DNA of 63,884 bases from Mycobacterium sp. (GTDB lineage Bacteria; Actinomycetota; Actinomycetes; Mycobacteriales; Mycobacteriaceae): NCBI RefSeq assembly GCF_008709575.1, contig NZ_VYIK01000011.1, positions 1 to 63,884 of the forward strand, read 5' to 3'. A program made the position numbers and the translations under genes. Positions 41,093 to 51,298 of the stretch are shown here, in pieces (within the stretch, counting starts at the first letter, position 1; each line of letters opens with the position of its first letter). The notes under the pieces were generated by a model. The model made no database searches, was not told where the DNA came from, and saw only the letters and a list, made by a program, of their open reading frames with translations.

Positions 41093-42961
41093 GTGTCTTG
41101 CGAGGTGTCCGCCGGGCCTGCCGACCTCGAGCAGGGCCGCGCCCGCTGGCGGGCGGCGGTGGCCGGAGTGCTGGCCAAAACCTTACAGGCGCGCGGCCAG
41201 GACGCCAGCGGATTCGGGCCTGAGCCCGAGCGTCTGCTCGATACCCCGACCTACGAGGGGTTCGCCATCCGGGCGCTCTATACGGCGTTGGATGAGCTGC
41301 CGGAGCGGCCGCTGCCCGGCCGGTGGCCTTTTGTCCGCGGCGCCGACGCGCTGCGCGACGTCAGTGCCGGCTGGAAGGTCGCCGAGGTCTTCCCCGATAA
41401 CGGCGCCGACGACAACGCCGCGGTGCTGACCGCGCTTGCCGACGGTGTGAGCGCTCTGGTCCTGCGTATCGGCCCGTCTGGGGTGGCACCCGCGCAACTC
41501 GAGCAGCTGTTGGCCGGGGTCTATGTGGACTTGGTGCCGGTGATACTGGACGCCGGCGCTGATTACGCCGCGGCCGCCGAGGCACTGTTTTCCCTGCTGG
41601 CCGCGGTGGACAAGCCGACGACGCTGTCGGTGGACCTGGGCGCCGACCCGTTGACCGCGCCGCTGTGCGGTCGGCGGCACCCGTCGCTCGACGAGGTGGT
41701 CGAAGTGGCGACCAGGGCAGCGCAGACCCCGGGTGTGCGGGCGATCAGCGTCGACGGCATCACGTTCCACAATCTGGGAGCCAACGCGGCCTGGGAGCTG
41801 GCCGGCAGCATCGCCGCCGCGGTCGACTATGTGCGGGTACTTGCCGGATCCGGATTACCGATTGCAAAAGCCTTGCAGCAGATTAGTTTCCAGCTGGCTG
41901 CCGACGACGACCAGTTCATGACGATCGCCAAGATGCGAGCCGCGCGTCGACTGTGGGCGCGGGTTGGCGAGGTCGTCGGCGAACCGTGTGGCGGCGCGGC
42001 CGTTCTGCACGCCCAGACTTCGCTGCCGATGATGACGCAGCGTGATCCGTGGGTGAACATGCTGCGCACCACGCTGGCGGCGTTCGGTGCCGGCGTCGGC
42101 GGCGCCGACACCGTCCGGGTGCTGCCGTTCGACGTGGCGATCCCCGGCGGCTTGCCCGGCACCGCGGCCGGTTTCTCCCGCCGCATCGCGCGTAACACGC
42201 AGTTGTTGCTGCTGGAAGAGTCGCACGTGGGACGGGTGCTGGATCCGGCGGGCGGGTCATGGTACGTCGAGGATCTCACCGAGCAGCTGGCGGCGCGGGC
42301 CTGGCAGCATTTCCAGGCCATCGAAAAATGGTCGGCGCAGCGGGGAGCGACCGGTGGATTCGTCGATGCCCACGACTACCTGCGTGATCAGATCGCTGCG
42401 ATCGCCGCACGCCGCGCCGACGACATCGCGCATCGCCGGACACCCATCACCGGCGTCAACGAATACCCCAACCTGGCCGAAGCGCCTCTTCCACGGGCCG
42501 ACACCCCACCGCAGGTACGCCGCTACGCCGCAGCATTCGAGGCGTTGCGGGACCGCTCGGACACTTACCTGCAGCGCACCGGATCGCGACCCCGGGCGCT
42601 GTTGCTGCCGTTGGGCCCGCTGGTCGAACACAACATCCGGGCGACCTTTGCAACCAATCTGTTGGCCTGCGGCGGCATCGAGACCATCAACCCGGGGCCC
42701 CTCGACGCCACAAGCGTTCCCCGAGCGGTTTCGGATGCCGGCTCGCCGACGACGGCGGTGATCTGTGGCACCGACGAGCGCTACGCAACCGAGGCCGTGG
42801 GCGTCGTCAAGGCGGCGCGTAGTGCCGGAATAGAATGCGTCTACCTGACCGGACCGGAAACGGCGATCGGCGACACCGTGCACCGGCCTGACGCATACCT
42901 GACGGCCGAAATCAATGCGGTCGAATTCCTGTCGAACCTGTTGACCCGATTGGGAGCCTAG
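41093..42961 (+). CDS. mutA: Methylmalonyl-CoA mutase small subunit MutA
   Basis: A 622-residue non-catalytic beta subunit of the B12-dependent mutase converting methylmalonyl-CoA to succinyl-CoA in propionate, odd-chain and cholesterol catabolism. It has the barrel segments [17 protein letters not shown] and [17 protein letters not shown]. The C-terminal B12-fold lacks the DxHxxG motif, as expected of this subunit. The start is GTG at 41093. mutB follows after 5 bp. Confidence 0.95.
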   Translation: MSCEVSAGPADLEQGRARWRAAVAGVLAKTLQARGQDASGFGPEPERLLDTPTYEGFAIRALYTALDELPERPLPGRWPFVRGADALRDVSAGWKVAEVFPDNGADDNAAVLTALADGVSALVLRIGPSGVAPAQLEQLLAGVYVDLVPVILDAGADYAAAAEALFSLLAAVDKPTTLSVDLGADPLTAPLCGRRHPSLDEVVEVATRAAQTPGVRAISVDGITFHNLGANAAWELAGSIAAAVDYVRVLAGSGLPIAKALQQISFQLAADDDQFMTIAKMRAARRLWARVGEVVGEPCGGAAVLHAQTSLPMMTQRDPWVNMLRTTLAAFGAGVGGADTVRVLPFDVAIPGGLPGTAAGFSRRIARNTQLLLLEESHVGRVLDPAGGSWYVEDLTEQLAARAWQHFQAIEKWSAQRGATGGFVDAHDYLRDQIAAIAARRADDIAHRRTPITGVNEYPNLAEAPLPRADTPPQVRRYAAAFEALRDRSDTYLQRTGSRPRALLLPLGPLVEHNIRATFATNLLACGGIETINPGPLDATSVPRAVSDAGSPTTAVICGTDERYATEAVGVVKAARSAGIECVYLTGPETAIGDTVHRPDAYLTAEINAVEFLSNLLTRLGA

Positions 42962-42966
42962 CGACG

Positions 42967-45264
42967 ATGACCGCTCACGATGTCGCCGGCAAGCCGGCTG
43001 AGCAAACTCCTTATGTCATCGGCAGTTTCGCCGATGTACCACTGTGCGGCGAGCATTCCTTCGAGGCTCCGACCGAACCAGACGTCCGGCAGCACATCGC
43101 CGCTGCCGCCGCTGCGCACGGATACACCCCGGATCAGCTGGACTGGGACACCCCCGAAGGCATCGTGGTCAAACCGCTCTACATCGCCGCCGACCGTGCC
43201 GCCGCGGAAGCCGATGGCTACCCGCTACACAGCTTCCCGGGTGAACCGCCGTACATTCGCGGCCCGTACCCGACAATGTATGTCAACCAGCCGTGGACCA
43301 TCCGCCAATACGCCGGCTTCTCCACCGCGGCCGAATCGAACGCCTTCTACAGGCGTAACTTGGCCGCCGGCCAGAAGGGTCTTTCGGTGGCCTTCGACCT
43401 GGCCACTCACCGCGGCTACGACTCTGACCACCCACGGGTGCAAGGTGATGTCGGAATGGCTGGTGTTGCAATAGATTCCATTCTGGACATGCGGGAACTC
43501 TTTGACGGCATCGACTTGTCAGCGGTCAGTGTGTCGATGACCATGAACGGCGCGGTGCTGCCGATCCTGGCGCTGTATGTGGTAGCCGCCGAGGAGCAGG
43601 GCGTGCCGCCGCAAAAGCTTGCCGGAACGATCCAGAATGACATTCTCAAAGAGTTTATGGTGCGCAACACCTACATCTATCCGCCGAAGCCGTCGATGCG
43701 GATCATCTCCGACATCTTCGCCTATACCAGCGCGAAAATGCCCAAGTTCAACTCGATTTCGATATCCGGGTACCACATCCAGGAAGCCGGCGCAACCGCC
43801 GATTTGGAGCTGGCTTACACACTTGCCGACGGCGTCGCCTACATCCAGGCCGGCCTCGACGCCGGCTTGGACATCGACCAGTTCGCGCCTCGGCTCTCGT
43901 TTTTCTGGGGCATCGGGATGAACTTTTTCACCGAAGTAGCCAAACTGCGCGCCGGTCGGCTGCTGTGGAGCGAGTTGGTCGCCCAGTTCGGGCCCAAGGA
44001 CGTCAGATCATTGTCCCTGCGCACCCATTCGCAGACTTCGGGATGGTCGCTGACCGCGCAGGACCCCTTCAACAACGTCGCGCGGACTTGCATCGAAGCG
44101 ATGGCCGCCACCCAGGGACACACTCAGTCACTGCACACCAACGCCCTCGACGAGGCGTTGGCTTTGCCCACCGACTTTTCGGCCCGCATTGCTCGCAACA
44201 CCCAACTGCTTCTGCAACAGGAGTCCGGTACCACCCGCCCGATCGACCCCTGGGGCGGCTCCTATTACGTGGAGTGGTTAACCCATCAACTGGCGCAACG
44301 TGCCCGCACTCATCTCCGCGAAGTGGAAGAGCACGGCGGTATGGCGCAAGCGATCAGCGACGGTATTCCCAAGCTGCGCATCGAAGAGGCCGCCGCACGC
44401 ACCCAGGCCCGCATCGACTCCGGACGCCAGCCGGTGATCGGGGTCAACAAGTACCGGGTCGAGGAGGACCAAGAGATCGAGGTGCTCAAAGTCGACAACA
44501 GCCGGGTGCGCGCCGAGCAGCTGGCTAAACTTCGTGAGCTGCGGGCCGGTCGGGATCAACGTGCGGTCGACGCCGCACTGGCCGAGCTGACTCGGGCTGC
44601 CGCAACCCGGGGCCGAGCCGGTGCAGACGGGCTTGGTAACAATCTGCTGGCGCTTTCCATCAACGCGGCTCGGGCCAGGGCCACCGTCGGGGAGATCTCC
44701 GCTGCGCTGGAAAAGGTCTACGGGCGCCACCGTGCCGAGATTCGAACTATCGCCGGCGTTTACCGTGATGAAGTCCAAGGCGCAGGAGGAGGTGGCAGTA
44801 TCCGCTCTTTTTCCAAGGCTGCGGAACTCGTCGAGAAGTTCGCCGAGGCCGACGGTCGGCGGCCGCGCATCCTGGTGGCCAAGATGGGCCAGGACGGCCA
44901 CGATCGGGGCCAAAAGGTGATCGCGACGGCGTTCGCCGACATCGGATTCGACGTCGACGTCGGATCGCTGTTCGCCACGCCCGAAGAGGTCGCCCGCCAG
45001 GCCGCCGACAACGACGTCCATGTGATCGGGGTATCGTCGCTGGCCGCCGGTCACTTGACGTTGGTGCCGGCGCTGCGCGACGCTCTGGCCGAGGTAGGCC
45101 GACCCGACATCATGATCGTGGTCGGCGGGGTCATCCCGCCGGGTGACTTCGCTGCGCTCTACGACGCCGGCGCTGCCGCCATCTTCCCGCCCGGAACCGT
45201 CATCGCCGAGGCCGCAATCGGCTTGTTGCACAAGCTTGCCGAGCGGTTGGGATACACGCTTTAG
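42967..45264 (+). CDS. mutB: Methylmalonyl-CoA mutase large subunit MutB
   Basis: The 765-residue catalytic subunit. The CoA/radical barrel shows [46 protein letters not shown] and [10 protein letters not shown]. The C-terminal cobalamin domain has DGHDRGQK, the DxHxxG loop with the cobalt-ligating histidine. The last 130 residues form the Rossmann-like B12 fold ([16 protein letters not shown], GGVIPPGD). Tightly followed by meaB, its chaperone. Confidence 0.97.
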   Translation: MTAHDVAGKPAEQTPYVIGSFADVPLCGEHSFEAPTEPDVRQHIAAAAAAHGYTPDQLDWDTPEGIVVKPLYIAADRAAAEADGYPLHSFPGEPPYIRGPYPTMYVNQPWTIRQYAGFSTAAESNAFYRRNLAAGQKGLSVAFDLATHRGYDSDHPRVQGDVGMAGVAIDSILDMRELFDGIDLSAVSVSMTMNGAVLPILALYVVAAEEQGVPPQKLAGTIQNDILKEFMVRNTYIYPPKPSMRIISDIFAYTSAKMPKFNSISISGYHIQEAGATADLELAYTLADGVAYIQAGLDAGLDIDQFAPRLSFFWGIGMNFFTEVAKLRAGRLLWSELVAQFGPKDVRSLSLRTHSQTSGWSLTAQDPFNNVARTCIEAMAATQGHTQSLHTNALDEALALPTDFSARIARNTQLLLQQESGTTRPIDPWGGSYYVEWLTHQLAQRARTHLREVEEHGGMAQAISDGIPKLRIEEAAARTQARIDSGRQPVIGVNKYRVEEDQEIEVLKVDNSRVRAEQLAKLRELRAGRDQRAVDAALAELTRAAATRGRAGADGLGNNLLALSINAARARATVGEISAALEKVYGRHRAEIRTIAGVYRDEVQGAGGGGSIRSFSKAAELVEKFAEADGRRPRILVAKMGQDGHDRGQKVIATAFADIGFDVDVGSLFATPEEVARQAADNDVHVIGVSSLAAGHLTLVPALRDALAEVGRPDIMIVVGGVIPPGDFAALYDAGAAAIFPPGTVIAEAAIGLLHKLAERLGYTL

Positions 45265-45268
45265 CGCA

Positions 45269-46258
45269 ATGGCACCCGATCACGACGACACCGTCGAAAA
45301 ATTGGCCGACGCTGTCCGCAACGGCGACCGCACAGCGCTGGCACGGGCCATCACCGTGGTGGAGTCCACCCGCGCGGACCGTCAAGAGCACGGGCAGCAG
45401 CTGCTGCTCGAGCTGATGCCGGAAGCCGGGAAGGCCTATCACGTCGGCCTGACCGGGGTTCCCGGTGTCGGGAAGTCGACCGCGATCGAGGCCCTCGGGA
45501 TGTACCTGATCGAGCGGGGACACCGGGTCGCGGTACTGGCCGTCGACCCGTCGTCGACGCGGTCTGGCGGATCGATCCTCGGCGACAAAACCCGCATGCC
45601 GCGCTTGGCGGTGCATCCGGACGCCTATGTGCGTCCCTCCCCGACATCGGGCACGCTGGGCGGAGTCGCCAAAGCTACCAGGGAAACCATGGTCCTGCTG
45701 GAAGCAGCCGGGTTCGGCGTGATCCTCGTCGAGACCGTCGGCGTCGGCCAATCCGAGGTGGCAGTCGCCAACATGGTCGACACCTTTGTCTACCTGACGC
45801 TGGCGCGCACCGGGGATCAGTTGCAGGGCATCAAAAAAGGTGTGTTGGAGCTGGCCGACATAGTCGTGGTGAACAAGGCCGATGGCGACCACCTGGCCGA
45901 GGCGCGCGCAGCTGCGCGCGAACTCGGCGCGGTGATCCGGATGATCCATCCGCGCGAGACGCTATGGCGTCCGCCGGTTCTGACGATGAGCGCTCTGCAG
46001 GGGACCGGGGTTGAGCAGTTATGGCAAACGGTCGAGAAGCACCGGCGGGTGCTGACCGAGGCCGGACAATTCGAGGCGCGCCGGCGGGCCCAACAGGTCG
46101 ACTGGACCTGGCAGATGGTCCGTGACACGGCGCTGGACCGGGTGCTGTCCAATCCTGCGGTGCGCCGGATCCGCGCCGAGCTGGAACGGCAGGTCGTGGC
46201 CGGCGAGATAACTCCGACCATGGCCGCCCAGCAAATACTGAGGGTTGCAGCAGGCTAA
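45269..46258 (+). CDS. meaB: Methylmalonyl-CoA mutase-associated GTPase MeaB
   Basis: A 329-residue G3E-family GTPase that gates B12 loading and protects the mutase. Walker A is GVPGVGKST, the switch region DPSSTRSGGSILGDKTRM, Walker B ILVETVGVGQSEV, and NKAD the guanine-specificity motif. It starts 4 bp after the mutB stop. In H37Rv the mazEF4 pair (Rv1494-Rv1495) separates mutB and meaB; here there is no such insertion, leaving a compact operon. Confidence 0.95.
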   Translation: MAPDHDDTVEKLADAVRNGDRTALARAITVVESTRADRQEHGQQLLLELMPEAGKAYHVGLTGVPGVGKSTAIEALGMYLIERGHRVAVLAVDPSSTRSGGSILGDKTRMPRLAVHPDAYVRPSPTSGTLGGVAKATRETMVLLEAAGFGVILVETVGVGQSEVAVANMVDTFVYLTLARTGDQLQGIKKGVLELADIVVVNKADGDHLAEARAAARELGAVIRMIHPRETLWRPPVLTMSALQGTGVEQLWQTVEKHRRVLTEAGQFEARRRAQQVDWTWQMVRDTALDRVLSNPAVRRIRAELERQVVAGEITPTMAAQQILRVAAG

Positions 46259-46310
46259 CGGAAGGATAACTCCGGCATTGTTTGCGGAACAGCTCGGTAA
46301 ATTCGATGGT

Positions 46311-47576
46311 ATGCGGCTGGAAGTCGTAGGTGATCGCCGATCGGTGCTTCCGCACGGTGTGCACGGCGCGGCGGACCCTCGCTTTGCCTGTGCCGTGCGC
46401 AGCTTCGCCGGCATGTTCCCGGGTCGCCGATTCGGAGGCGGGGCACTGGCCGCCTATCTCGACGGGGAACCGGTCGTGGACGTCTGGACCGGATGGTCCG
46501 ACCGGCGCGGACGGGTGCCATGGACAGCCGATACCGCCCCGATGGTGTTCTCCGCTACCAAAGGGATGTCCTCCACCGTTATCCACCGGCTCGTCGACCG
46601 GGGACTGATCGACTACGACACACCGGTGGCCGAGTACTGGCCGGAGTTCGGCGTCAATGGTAAGTCCGACATCACGGTCCGCCAGTTGATGCGGCATCAG
46701 GCCGGCTTGTCGGCGTTGCGCGGGGCCGGCGCGGAAAACTTGCTGGACCACCGGTTGATGGAAGATCGGCTGGCCGCGGCGCCGCCGGGATATTCACGCG
46801 GCAAACCCGCCTACCACGCGCTGACCTACGGCTGGCTCATGTCGGGGCTGGCCCGGGCAGTCACCGGCAGGGGGATGCGGGAACTGTTCCGCATGGAGTT
46901 GGCCGAGCCGCTGAACACCGACGGTCTACATCTGGGCCGGCCCCCGGTCGACGCGCCGACGCAGCCCGCCCAGATCGTCATGCCACAGAGCGGCATCCCT
47001 AACGTCCTGTTTGACGCGGTCGCACCCAGGGTGGCCGCGCTCAGGATGTCGGCCGGATTCGGGGCCCTGTATGCCCCGGGCATAAAAGCACTGCTACAAG
47101 GCGACATGCCGATACTCGACGGTGAGCTCCCGGCAGTCAACGGAGTCGTGACGGCACGTGCGTTGGCCAAGATGTATGCGGCGATCGCCAACGATGGCGA
47201 GATCGACGGGACTTCCTACTTGTCCCGGGAATTGGTGGCCGGTCTAAGCGGACCGCGCAGCCTTCAGTGGGACCGAAACATGCTGGCGCCATTGTCGTTT
47301 CATCTCGGCTACCACCGTGCGCCATTCGGTGTGATGCCGGGATTCGGGCACATCGGCCTGGGCGGATCACTGGGTTGGGCCGATCCCGCGACCGGATTGG
47401 CGTTTGCATTCGTGCACAACCGGCTGTTATCTCCGCTGGTGCTGGTGGATCATGCCGGATTCGTCGCGGTGGCCGCCCTGTTGCGGCGAGGCGCCGTCGA
47501 GGCCCGCAGACACGGATTCGAGCGAATAGACGAATTCGGGGCTCCATTCCGCGAGCCGGGAGCGGCGGCGGGCTGA
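46311..47576 (+). CDS. lipL: Serine esterase LipL (beta-lactamase fold)
   Basis: A 421-residue class-C beta-lactamase-like esterase. The SxxK nucleophile motif is SATK (VFSATKGMSST), the Tyr motif is YHALTYGW, and the third element is HIGLGGS. No signal peptide is seen. It closely matches Rv1497 after the variable first 25 residues. ATG at 46311 is chosen. It hydrolyses short-chain lipid esters in M. tuberculosis. It is the last gene of the Rv1467c-Rv1497 block. Confidence 0.92.
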   Translation: MRLEVVGDRRSVLPHGVHGAADPRFACAVRSFAGMFPGRRFGGGALAAYLDGEPVVDVWTGWSDRRGRVPWTADTAPMVFSATKGMSSTVIHRLVDRGLIDYDTPVAEYWPEFGVNGKSDITVRQLMRHQAGLSALRGAGAENLLDHRLMEDRLAAAPPGYSRGKPAYHALTYGWLMSGLARAVTGRGMRELFRMELAEPLNTDGLHLGRPPVDAPTQPAQIVMPQSGIPNVLFDAVAPRVAALRMSAGFGALYAPGIKALLQGDMPILDGELPAVNGVVTARALAKMYAAIANDGEIDGTSYLSRELVAGLSGPRSLQWDRNMLAPLSFHLGYHRAPFGVMPGFGHIGLGGSLGWADPATGLAFAFVHNRLLSPLVLVDHAGFVAVAALLRRGAVEARRHGFERIDEFGAPFREPGAAAG

Positions 47577-47631
47577 TGGCGGTTATCCTCCGGGACCGAA
47601 GTGAATCACGGGATAGGGAGATGGATCGGTA

Positions 47632-48135
47632 ATGCCGCGTTCGTTCGACGTATCTGTCGAATCATCGACCAGTGTCGAACAGTTCCATGCGGCACTCAGC
47701 GGCCAAGACTACTGGCTGGCCCGGCTTGCGGCCTCCGGCGAAAGTTCCACGTTCGACTCGTTGATCGTCGACCCCGATCGTACGGTGCGGATGGTGGTCG
47801 TCCAGGATGTCGTCCGTGACCTGTTGCCCGGTATGCTCGCCAAATTTTATCGCCGCGACCTCACAGTCCGGCACACCGAGACGTGGAGGTCGATCGGCGG
47901 GCAGCAGCTGCGCGGCGAGATCAGCGTCGTGGTGTCCGGGGGGCCGGGATCCGGTTCCGGTGTGGCATTGATCACCCCGACCCAAACCGGGTCTCGGTTG
48001 ACAGTCCGGGGAACCGTCGAGTTCAAAGTCCCGCTTGTGGGCGGCGTTATCGAGAGTTTCCTCGCGCACGAGTTCGCTCAAGGAATCCCAGAACTTCAGC
48101 GTTTCACCACGACATGGATCGGCCAACATTCTTGA
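47632..48135 (+). CDS. DUF2505 (SRPBCC-like) protein
   Basis: A 167-residue protein with the DUF2505 pattern: MPRSFDVSVESSTSVEQFHA, DPDRTVRMVVVQDVVRDLLP, RRDLTVRHTETW, GTVEFKVPLVGGVIESFL. The helix-grip fold has a cavity for a hydrophobic ligand. Cellular role unknown. It stands alone after lipL, 55 bp downstream. Confidence 0.85.
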   Translation: MPRSFDVSVESSTSVEQFHAALSGQDYWLARLAASGESSTFDSLIVDPDRTVRMVVVQDVVRDLLPGMLAKFYRRDLTVRHTETWRSIGGQQLRGEISVVVSGGPGSGSGVALITPTQTGSRLTVRGTVEFKVPLVGGVIESFLAHEFAQGIPELQRFTTTWIGQHS

Positions 48136-48219
48136 AGAGTCTTGTGGCTGGTCGATGACGCGAAGACGACACCCCGGCCGGTACGGCCAAGGTTGCCCGG
48201 GAGATGCAGACCCGTCGGC

Positions 48220-48555
48220 TCAGTACTGAGAACAGGTGTTGGCCACCTGCGTAATCAGTCCAAAGTACTGCTGAGCTTGTGGGATGCTCTGCAACCTTTG
48301 GGCCATCTGCAGGCGCTGATCCGGCCCGGAAGCGAGAAAGGACCGCAGATACGACTGCGCCACCGGCGATCCGTTCAGCTGCGTGGCAACCGCCGGATCT
48401 TCCGCGTTCAGCGCCGATACGATCTGTGAATAACTGCAGGTTGTGTTGATGGCCGGGCTCAGATCGGGGTCCGCCGACGCCATCCCTGCACCGGCGGTCG
48501 AGTACAATGCGAGGCCGGTCACTGCGACCACCAGCCGGGTCAACGAGAGCGTCAC
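48220..48555 (-). CDS. Secreted hemophore-related protein (MHB-type)
   Basis: A 111-residue exported protein with signal peptide (RLVVAVTGLALYSTAGAGMA, then SADP) and a helical domain bounded by two cysteines (INTTCSYSQIVSALNAEDP and ITQVANTCSQY), the pattern of the mycobacterial heme-binding family that includes Rv0203. GTG at 48555 has GGGAGGT 7 bases upstream, so it is favoured over the ATG at 48576. Heme binding is inferred from family resemblance. Confidence 0.78.
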   Translation of the reverse strand: MTLSLTRLVVAVTGLALYSTAGAGMASADPDLSPAINTTCSYSQIVSALNAEDPAVATQLNGSPVAQSYLRSFLASGPDQRLQMAQRLQSIPQAQQYFGLITQVANTCSQY

Positions 48556-48576
48556 TCGGAGTACCTCCCAACTCAT

Positions 48577-48945
48577 GCACCGCCAACGGCTTAGCAGTGG
48601 CCGTCGTTAGCCAGGCTAGCAGGTTTTGCGGGCCGGCTGACTTTTCTCCCGTTGACCAGGCAACTTCATGGTCGGCCGAGCGTCGTGTCCAGTCGTTCTG
48701 CGGGCAGGTCAATGGTGATCGGCAGGGCCCGGCCACTCCGGAATGAGCTGCGGATCAGCGACACGTCGTGAGGTGTCGCCCGGCGGTCCTCGTTGCTGTC
48801 GGCGGCGAACCGTGGCGGCCGTACTGCGGGCCCCGGCGAGTAAGAGACGACTGAATTTCCTTGTTCGGTGTGCTGAGAGGACCAGCTTTCTCCGGGGCGC
48901 CACGAGGGCACGCGCAGGCAATTCAGTGCGGATGCAGGTACCATC
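48577..48945. other. Intergenic region before the FAAL gene
   Basis: About 370 bp. On the minus strand 48840-48666 reads VSLIRSSFRSGRALPITIDL, then PAERLD, which looks protein-like but has no start or recognised family. It may be a gene remnant. Otherwise nothing is seen. Confidence 0.4.
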
Positions 48946-50688
48946 GTGCGGGTGATCGGATCTTCTCTTCCGGAGGTGCTGCGCGAGCGAGCGAGTCTGC
49001 AGCCCAATGACATCGTGTTCACGTTTGTCGACTACGAGCAGGACTGGGACGGGGTAGCGATAAGCCTGACGTGGTCGCAGCTGTACCGGCGCAGTACCAA
49101 CCTCGCGCACGAACTTCGGCGCCATGCCACGACTGGTGACCGTGCGGTGATTTTGGCACCGCAGGGACTGGACTACATCACCGCGTTTTTCGGCGCCTTG
49201 CAGGCCGGAATCGTTGCGGTGCCGCTTTCTGCTCCGCAGGGCGGTGTCACTGACGAGCGCGCTGATTCGGTGCTGCGCGACGCGTCTCCCGCTGTTGTTC
49301 TCACCACCTCGGCCGTCGCGGGCAACGTCGCCGAGCACATCAAGCCGCAACCCGGTGAACGCGCTCCGCTGCTGGTCGAAGTCGACAGGCTGGACCTGGA
49401 CTCCCGCACGGCAAGCGGTGCGCGAAGCTACAGTCTTCCCGAGGTCGCGTACCTGCAGTACACCTCGGGTTCCACCCGTCAACCGGCCGGTGTCATGCTC
49501 TCGTACGCCAATGTTTTCGCCAATATGCGGCAGACTATCTCCGCCTACTTCCGGGACTACGGAAATGTCGCCCCGCCGGACACGACCGTGGTGTCATGGT
49601 TGCCCTTCTACCACGACATGGGCCTGGTGGTGGGCATCATCTTTCCGGTGTTCGCCGGACTTCGCGCCGTGATCACCAGCCCGGTGTCGTTCCTGCAGCG
49701 CCCGGCGCGCTGGATGCAGTTGCTGGCGACCAACAGCCGTTCGTTCAGCGCGGCGCCCAATTTCGCGTTCGAGTTAGCAGCCCGAAAGACGTCCGACGAC
49801 GACATGGCCGGACTTGATCTGGGGGACGTCGTCAGCATCTTGAACGGCAGCGAGCGGGTACAACCGGCGACTCTCGCACGCTTCGCGAATCGGTTCGCTC
49901 CCTTCAACCTCCACGACACCGTGCTGCGGCCCTCTTATGGAATGTCCGAGGCGATGGTGTACATCGCCACGCGAACGGCGGGACAACCACCGGAAATAGT
50001 CCACTTCGAATCGGAGAAGCTGCTCGCCGGCCATGCCAAGCGATGCATGAACACCAACGGCACGCCGCTGGTCAGTTACGGTATGCCGCAGTCACCGACG
50101 GTGCGGATCGTCGATCCGGATACCCACATCGAACGTCCGGCCGGAACCGCCGGCGAGATATGGGTGCACGGCGACAACGTCGGTGCAGGCTATTGGGGGA
50201 GGCCGCAGGAGACCGACTACACGTTCAATGGCAGGATCATTGCCCCGTCGCCCGGTACGCCGGAAGGGCCATGGCTGCGGACCGGAGATTTGGGCTTCTT
50301 CTTCGAAGGCGAGCTGTTCATTATCGGGCGCATCAAGGATCTGCTGATCGTGTATGGGCGTAACCACTCGCCCGACGACATCGAGGCGACGGTTCAGGAG
50401 ATTACCCACGGTCGCTGCGCGGCTGTGGCGGTCCCGGACGGCGGCACAGAGCAGTTGGTTGTCATCATCGAACTCCGGGATCGGGCAGACTCCCAGGACT
50501 CGACCGACAGGTTCGCCGTCGTCAAGCGTGAAGTCACCTCGGCAATATCGAATGCACATGGCCTCAGTGTCGCTGACCTGGTCCTGGTGGCAGCGGGCTC
50601 GATCCCCACTACCACAAGCGGCAAGGTCAGACGTAGCACGTGCCTCGAGCAGTACCGGCAGGGTCAGTTCGTCCGCTTGGACGCCTAG
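48946..50688 (+). CDS. Fatty-acyl-AMP ligase (FAAL-type FadD)
   Basis: A 580-residue adenylate-forming enzyme that activates a fatty acid as acyl-AMP, normally for loading onto a polyketide synthase. The AMP motif is [18 protein letters not shown], followed by [37 protein letters not shown] and the hinge [20 protein letters not shown]. It resembles FadD24/25/29-type FAALs. No PKS or NRPS gene lies in this window, so its partner must be elsewhere. GTG at 48946; GTG at 48952 is also possible. Confidence 0.9.
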   Translation: MRVIGSSLPEVLRERASLQPNDIVFTFVDYEQDWDGVAISLTWSQLYRRSTNLAHELRRHATTGDRAVILAPQGLDYITAFFGALQAGIVAVPLSAPQGGVTDERADSVLRDASPAVVLTTSAVAGNVAEHIKPQPGERAPLLVEVDRLDLDSRTASGARSYSLPEVAYLQYTSGSTRQPAGVMLSYANVFANMRQTISAYFRDYGNVAPPDTTVVSWLPFYHDMGLVVGIIFPVFAGLRAVITSPVSFLQRPARWMQLLATNSRSFSAAPNFAFELAARKTSDDDMAGLDLGDVVSILNGSERVQPATLARFANRFAPFNLHDTVLRPSYGMSEAMVYIATRTAGQPPEIVHFESEKLLAGHAKRCMNTNGTPLVSYGMPQSPTVRIVDPDTHIERPAGTAGEIWVHGDNVGAGYWGRPQETDYTFNGRIIAPSPGTPEGPWLRTGDLGFFFEGELFIIGRIKDLLIVYGRNHSPDDIEATVQEITHGRCAAVAVPDGGTEQLVVIIELRDRADSQDSTDRFAVVKREVTSAISNAHGLSVADLVLVAAGSIPTTTSGKVRRSTCLEQYRQGQFVRLDA

Positions 50689-51298
50689 GAAGTAGTACCA
50701 GGTCGGTGGTTGTGTCGCAATCGTGCGCGACCTTCCTGACTACTTCGGCACAGATGTGCCTGCCGCGTCGCTGGTGACCTCGCCGAGCGCCGCGGCTGGT
50801 GTTGGGATCGGCACCGCTACGCGCCCTGCGTGGCCCCCCGCGCGTTCTCGGAGCGCCGTGGATTCGTTGAGATCGACACCATCGGCCCCATGCCGGGATG
50901 GGAATCTGGAGGTCCCGCAGCGATCCGCGTAGCTGCTCTCACCCCCGCCAGATGATCGCTCGACAGCCGCCTGTTCGAGCCGGCCGCCGAGAAGGCTCGA
51001 ACAGCACTGCCGGCTGCGCCGGACCGAGTTGGCCTTGGGGATGACGGCAAAAGCACACGCACGCTCTGAAAGACTGTCCGCGAGCCTGGATTCCGAGCCA
51101 TCGCCTGGATCAACCACTTCCGAAGCGCTGGCCGAATCGACGCCGGAACCGGGCTCATCGGCCTTGACACCTTTCGCAACCCTGTTACATTGAGCGGCAC
51201 CCGCGAGGCCCGGCTGCCTGACGACAGTCGGCGAGTCTCGACCGGCTCGGCAATTCTGCGCCTTGTGGAGTTAAGCCCACCTGAAGGGGGAAAGCCCG
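50689..51298. other. Long intergenic region between FAAL and the PE-PPE hydrolase
   Basis: 610 bp with no supported gene. Open frames on the minus strand (51200-50740) have no ribosome site and low-complexity composition. The right part holds the promoter described at 51164. Confidence 0.6.
51164..51191 (+). promoter_or_regulatory. SigA-like promoter of the PE-PPE hydrolase gene
   Basis: TTGACA (51164-51169) and TACATT (51186-51191) are separated by 16 bp, close to the housekeeping consensus. It lies 107 bp before the ATG at 51299, giving a leader of about 100 bases. Confidence 0.6.

Noticed and set aside
45265..45268. MazEF pair expected between mutB and meaB
   Set aside because: Only 4 bp separate the genes; the mazEF4 insertion of M. 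tuberculosis is not present.
48666..48840. Minus-strand protein fragment before the FAAL gene
   Set aside because: It reads like protein over about 40 codons but has no start, no recognised family and no support from context, so it is not called as a gene.
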